Source of the DNA: Paramacrobiotus richtersi
Lineage: Eukaryota > Tardigrada > Eutardigrada > Parachela > Macrobiotidae
NCBI GenBank assembly: GCA_034698045.1
Contig: JAQGAU010001261.1
Location: forward strand, 1 to 20,186
DNA: 20,186 nucleotides
Direction: 5' to 3'
Shown here: positions 19,019 to 20,186 of the stretch, in pieces
How positions within the stretch are numbered: the first letter of the stretch is position 1
How the letters are laid out: each line of letters starts with the position of its first letter
Program-made: the position numbers and the translations under genes
The notes under the pieces: generated by a model
What the model was told of the DNA's origin: nothing
Seen by the model: the letters and a program-made list of their open reading frames with translations, nothing else
Database searches by the model: none

Positions 19019-19604
19019 GTATCAGAATTAATGAAATGGTTTTAGACATTGATAGTTAAGGTGTCGTATGTAATTCCATTAATAAAAGCAGCAAAGATTC
19101 TCCAGTGAAAATGTACTATTTGCTATACAGATCTGTAGTTTATCAATACATGGCCATGCATCACTTTTATAACTATGGTAGTGAATTTGGCCCAACGTCT
19201 CCAATATCACGGCAGGTTTAGCCCACTGTTATTCAGTTCAAAGACCAACGTATACTTGAACCAACATTCCGTTACTGTTGCATCTTGTTAAGATTTTGTG
19301 GGAGACTTTAGCCATCCGATCACCGTTAACCAAGTAATCTGTTCTAAGAGGGTCCGTAGTCACGCGTTGAAAGAGCAGGATCGAATCCACAACATCCGCA
19401 GCCTGACACTGGGCAGCAAGCCTTAAACGAAAGGACCTTCCGTTCTAAATGATTAGCGCCGTTGAAAAAATTTTAATGTGAAAAATGAAAAATATACATC
19501 AACTTCAACAATCGAAAATCTTTGCTGCTTTTATTAATGGAATTACATACGACACCTTAAATATCTTAATCAATGTCTAAAACCATCTCATTAAATTCTG
19601 ATAC
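19019..19604. mobile_element. Foldback element with long terminal inverted repeats (MITE-like)
   Basis: The left arm 19019-19099 and right arm 19517-19604 are inverted copies. The inner 44 bases (19056-19099 against 19517-19560) match perfectly; the outer part differs by two substitution or indel sites and a short insertion near 19561-19566. Both outer ends read GTATCAGAATT inwards. The 417-base spacer has no open frame I recognise. This is the structure of a non-autonomous DNA transposon or foldback element. I could not find a clear target-site duplication (left flank ATGAAA, right flank GGTGAA). Confidence 0.75.
19377..19389 (+). other. Pol III B-box-like sequence inside the foldback element
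   Basis: AGGATCGAATCCA contains GATCGAATC, which fits the B-box consensus GWTCRANNC. Upstream sequence does not give a good A box, and the T-arm pairs only two bases, so it is not an intact tRNA. It may be a tRNA-derived relic. Confidence 0.25.
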
Positions 19605-20186
19605 GGTGAATTCAATCCTGTAGAATGGCGTCATCCGCTTTTGATTCCACTATTGCACACGTGCAGTACATACATCTAAGAACCAACCTACAGTATTCTG
19701 TCGTCTCCAGCCTTGATACGGGATTTTCCCTTGTGCTCTGTAGACGTAAAACATTAAATCTTCAAACTTAAACCTATGCACTGCATGAGGTGCCCATATG
19801 ATCACTTCGTAATCTTAATCATAGTACGTAGTCTTAATCTTAATCATCATAGCCATAGGTAGTGTTAATCATCGTCATAGGTAGTGTTAATCATCGTCTG
19901 GAAAGGAAATGCCTTAAATTTTTAGATGACCATTTAGATTGGGTAGTAATATTAATTCTAATCTTTTGTCGGCCGATTAGAGAACGGGCGCATTTGGCTT
20001 GAGAAATGACCGGTAAACCTATCGAATTCGGGAAGCCTTATCTCAAGCTAAAAGTGACGCCGATGCAAAAATTGAACGGGCGCAGATAAACCGCTCGTCT
20101 GCGAAATCAGTAATATTTTTGTATTTGCAGTATATGATTACCATTAAAGCGTAATTTTTGTTAAGTGGCTTTCAAAGCTTTTAAAA
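19605..20186. other. 3' end of window, repeats only
   Basis: No coding frame recognised. It holds a 22-base tandem duplication (19854-19897) preceded by related TTAATCAT-type units, a direct repeat GAACGGGCGCA at 19982-19992 and 20074-20084, and between these a short inverted pair GCTTGAGA/TCTCAAGC (19997-20004, 20041-20048). Confidence 0.5.
19854..19897. repeat. 22-base perfect tandem duplication
   Basis: Two adjacent identical 22-base units (19854-19875 and 19876-19897), each starting CATAGGTAGTGTTAATC. The 40 bases upstream contain shorter related pieces (CTTAATCAT), so it looks like a minisatellite seed. Confidence 0.85.

Noticed and set aside
1..20186. CRISPR arrays, tRNA or rRNA genes, bacterial operons or viral genes
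   Set aside because: No spaced palindromic repeats, no complete cloverleaf and no polymerase, integrase or capsid motifs were seen on either strand.

Overview
The window is animal nuclear DNA. Genes are split by GT-AG introns, many only 44-140 bases long, intergenic DNA is AT-rich, and there is no operon structure. The protein families (beta-1,4-GalNAc transferase-type glycosyltransferases, a HIG1 protein, a MOXD1-type copper monooxygenase and a TRH-receptor-like GPCR) fit an invertebrate. A tardigrade or other ecdysozoan is my guess, not something the sequence proves.

Layout: (1) 696-2619, plus strand, four-exon beta-1,4-galactosyltransferase-family gene A. (2) 3298-4370, minus strand, two-exon HIG1-domain gene lying between the two glycosyltransferase copies. 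(3) 5145-7841, plus strand, paralogue B of the glycosyltransferase with identical intron positions and phases. (4) 8950-12518, minus strand, 14-exon DOMON plus copper monooxygenase gene (MOXD1 type) with all copper ligands present and a 19-base microexon. (5) 12519-15449, no secure gene, but unassigned open frames at 13804-14082, 14687-14959 and 14990-15230. (6) 15450-18660, plus strand, four-exon peptide GPCR resembling the TRH receptor, with its ERY/DRY arginine replaced. (7) 18661-20186, repeats, including a 586-base foldback element with arms of about 80-90 bases.

I joined exons by matching GT-AG sites, reading phase and family alignment. Each of the five gene models gives a CDS divisible by three with one terminal stop: 440, 121, 360, 619 and 403 residues. 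Copies A and B are clearly a local duplication and probably act in the Golgi on GlcNAc-ended glycans. The HIG1 protein is mitochondrial. The monooxygenase acts in the secretory pathway and the GPCR at the plasma membrane. Nothing indicates that the five genes form one pathway.

The most notable points are a C-terminal membrane segment added to glycosyltransferase A, leucine at the donor-selecting position in both transferases (predicting UDP-GalNAc use), loss of Arg3.50 in the GPCR, and the microexon beside a copper-ligand exon.
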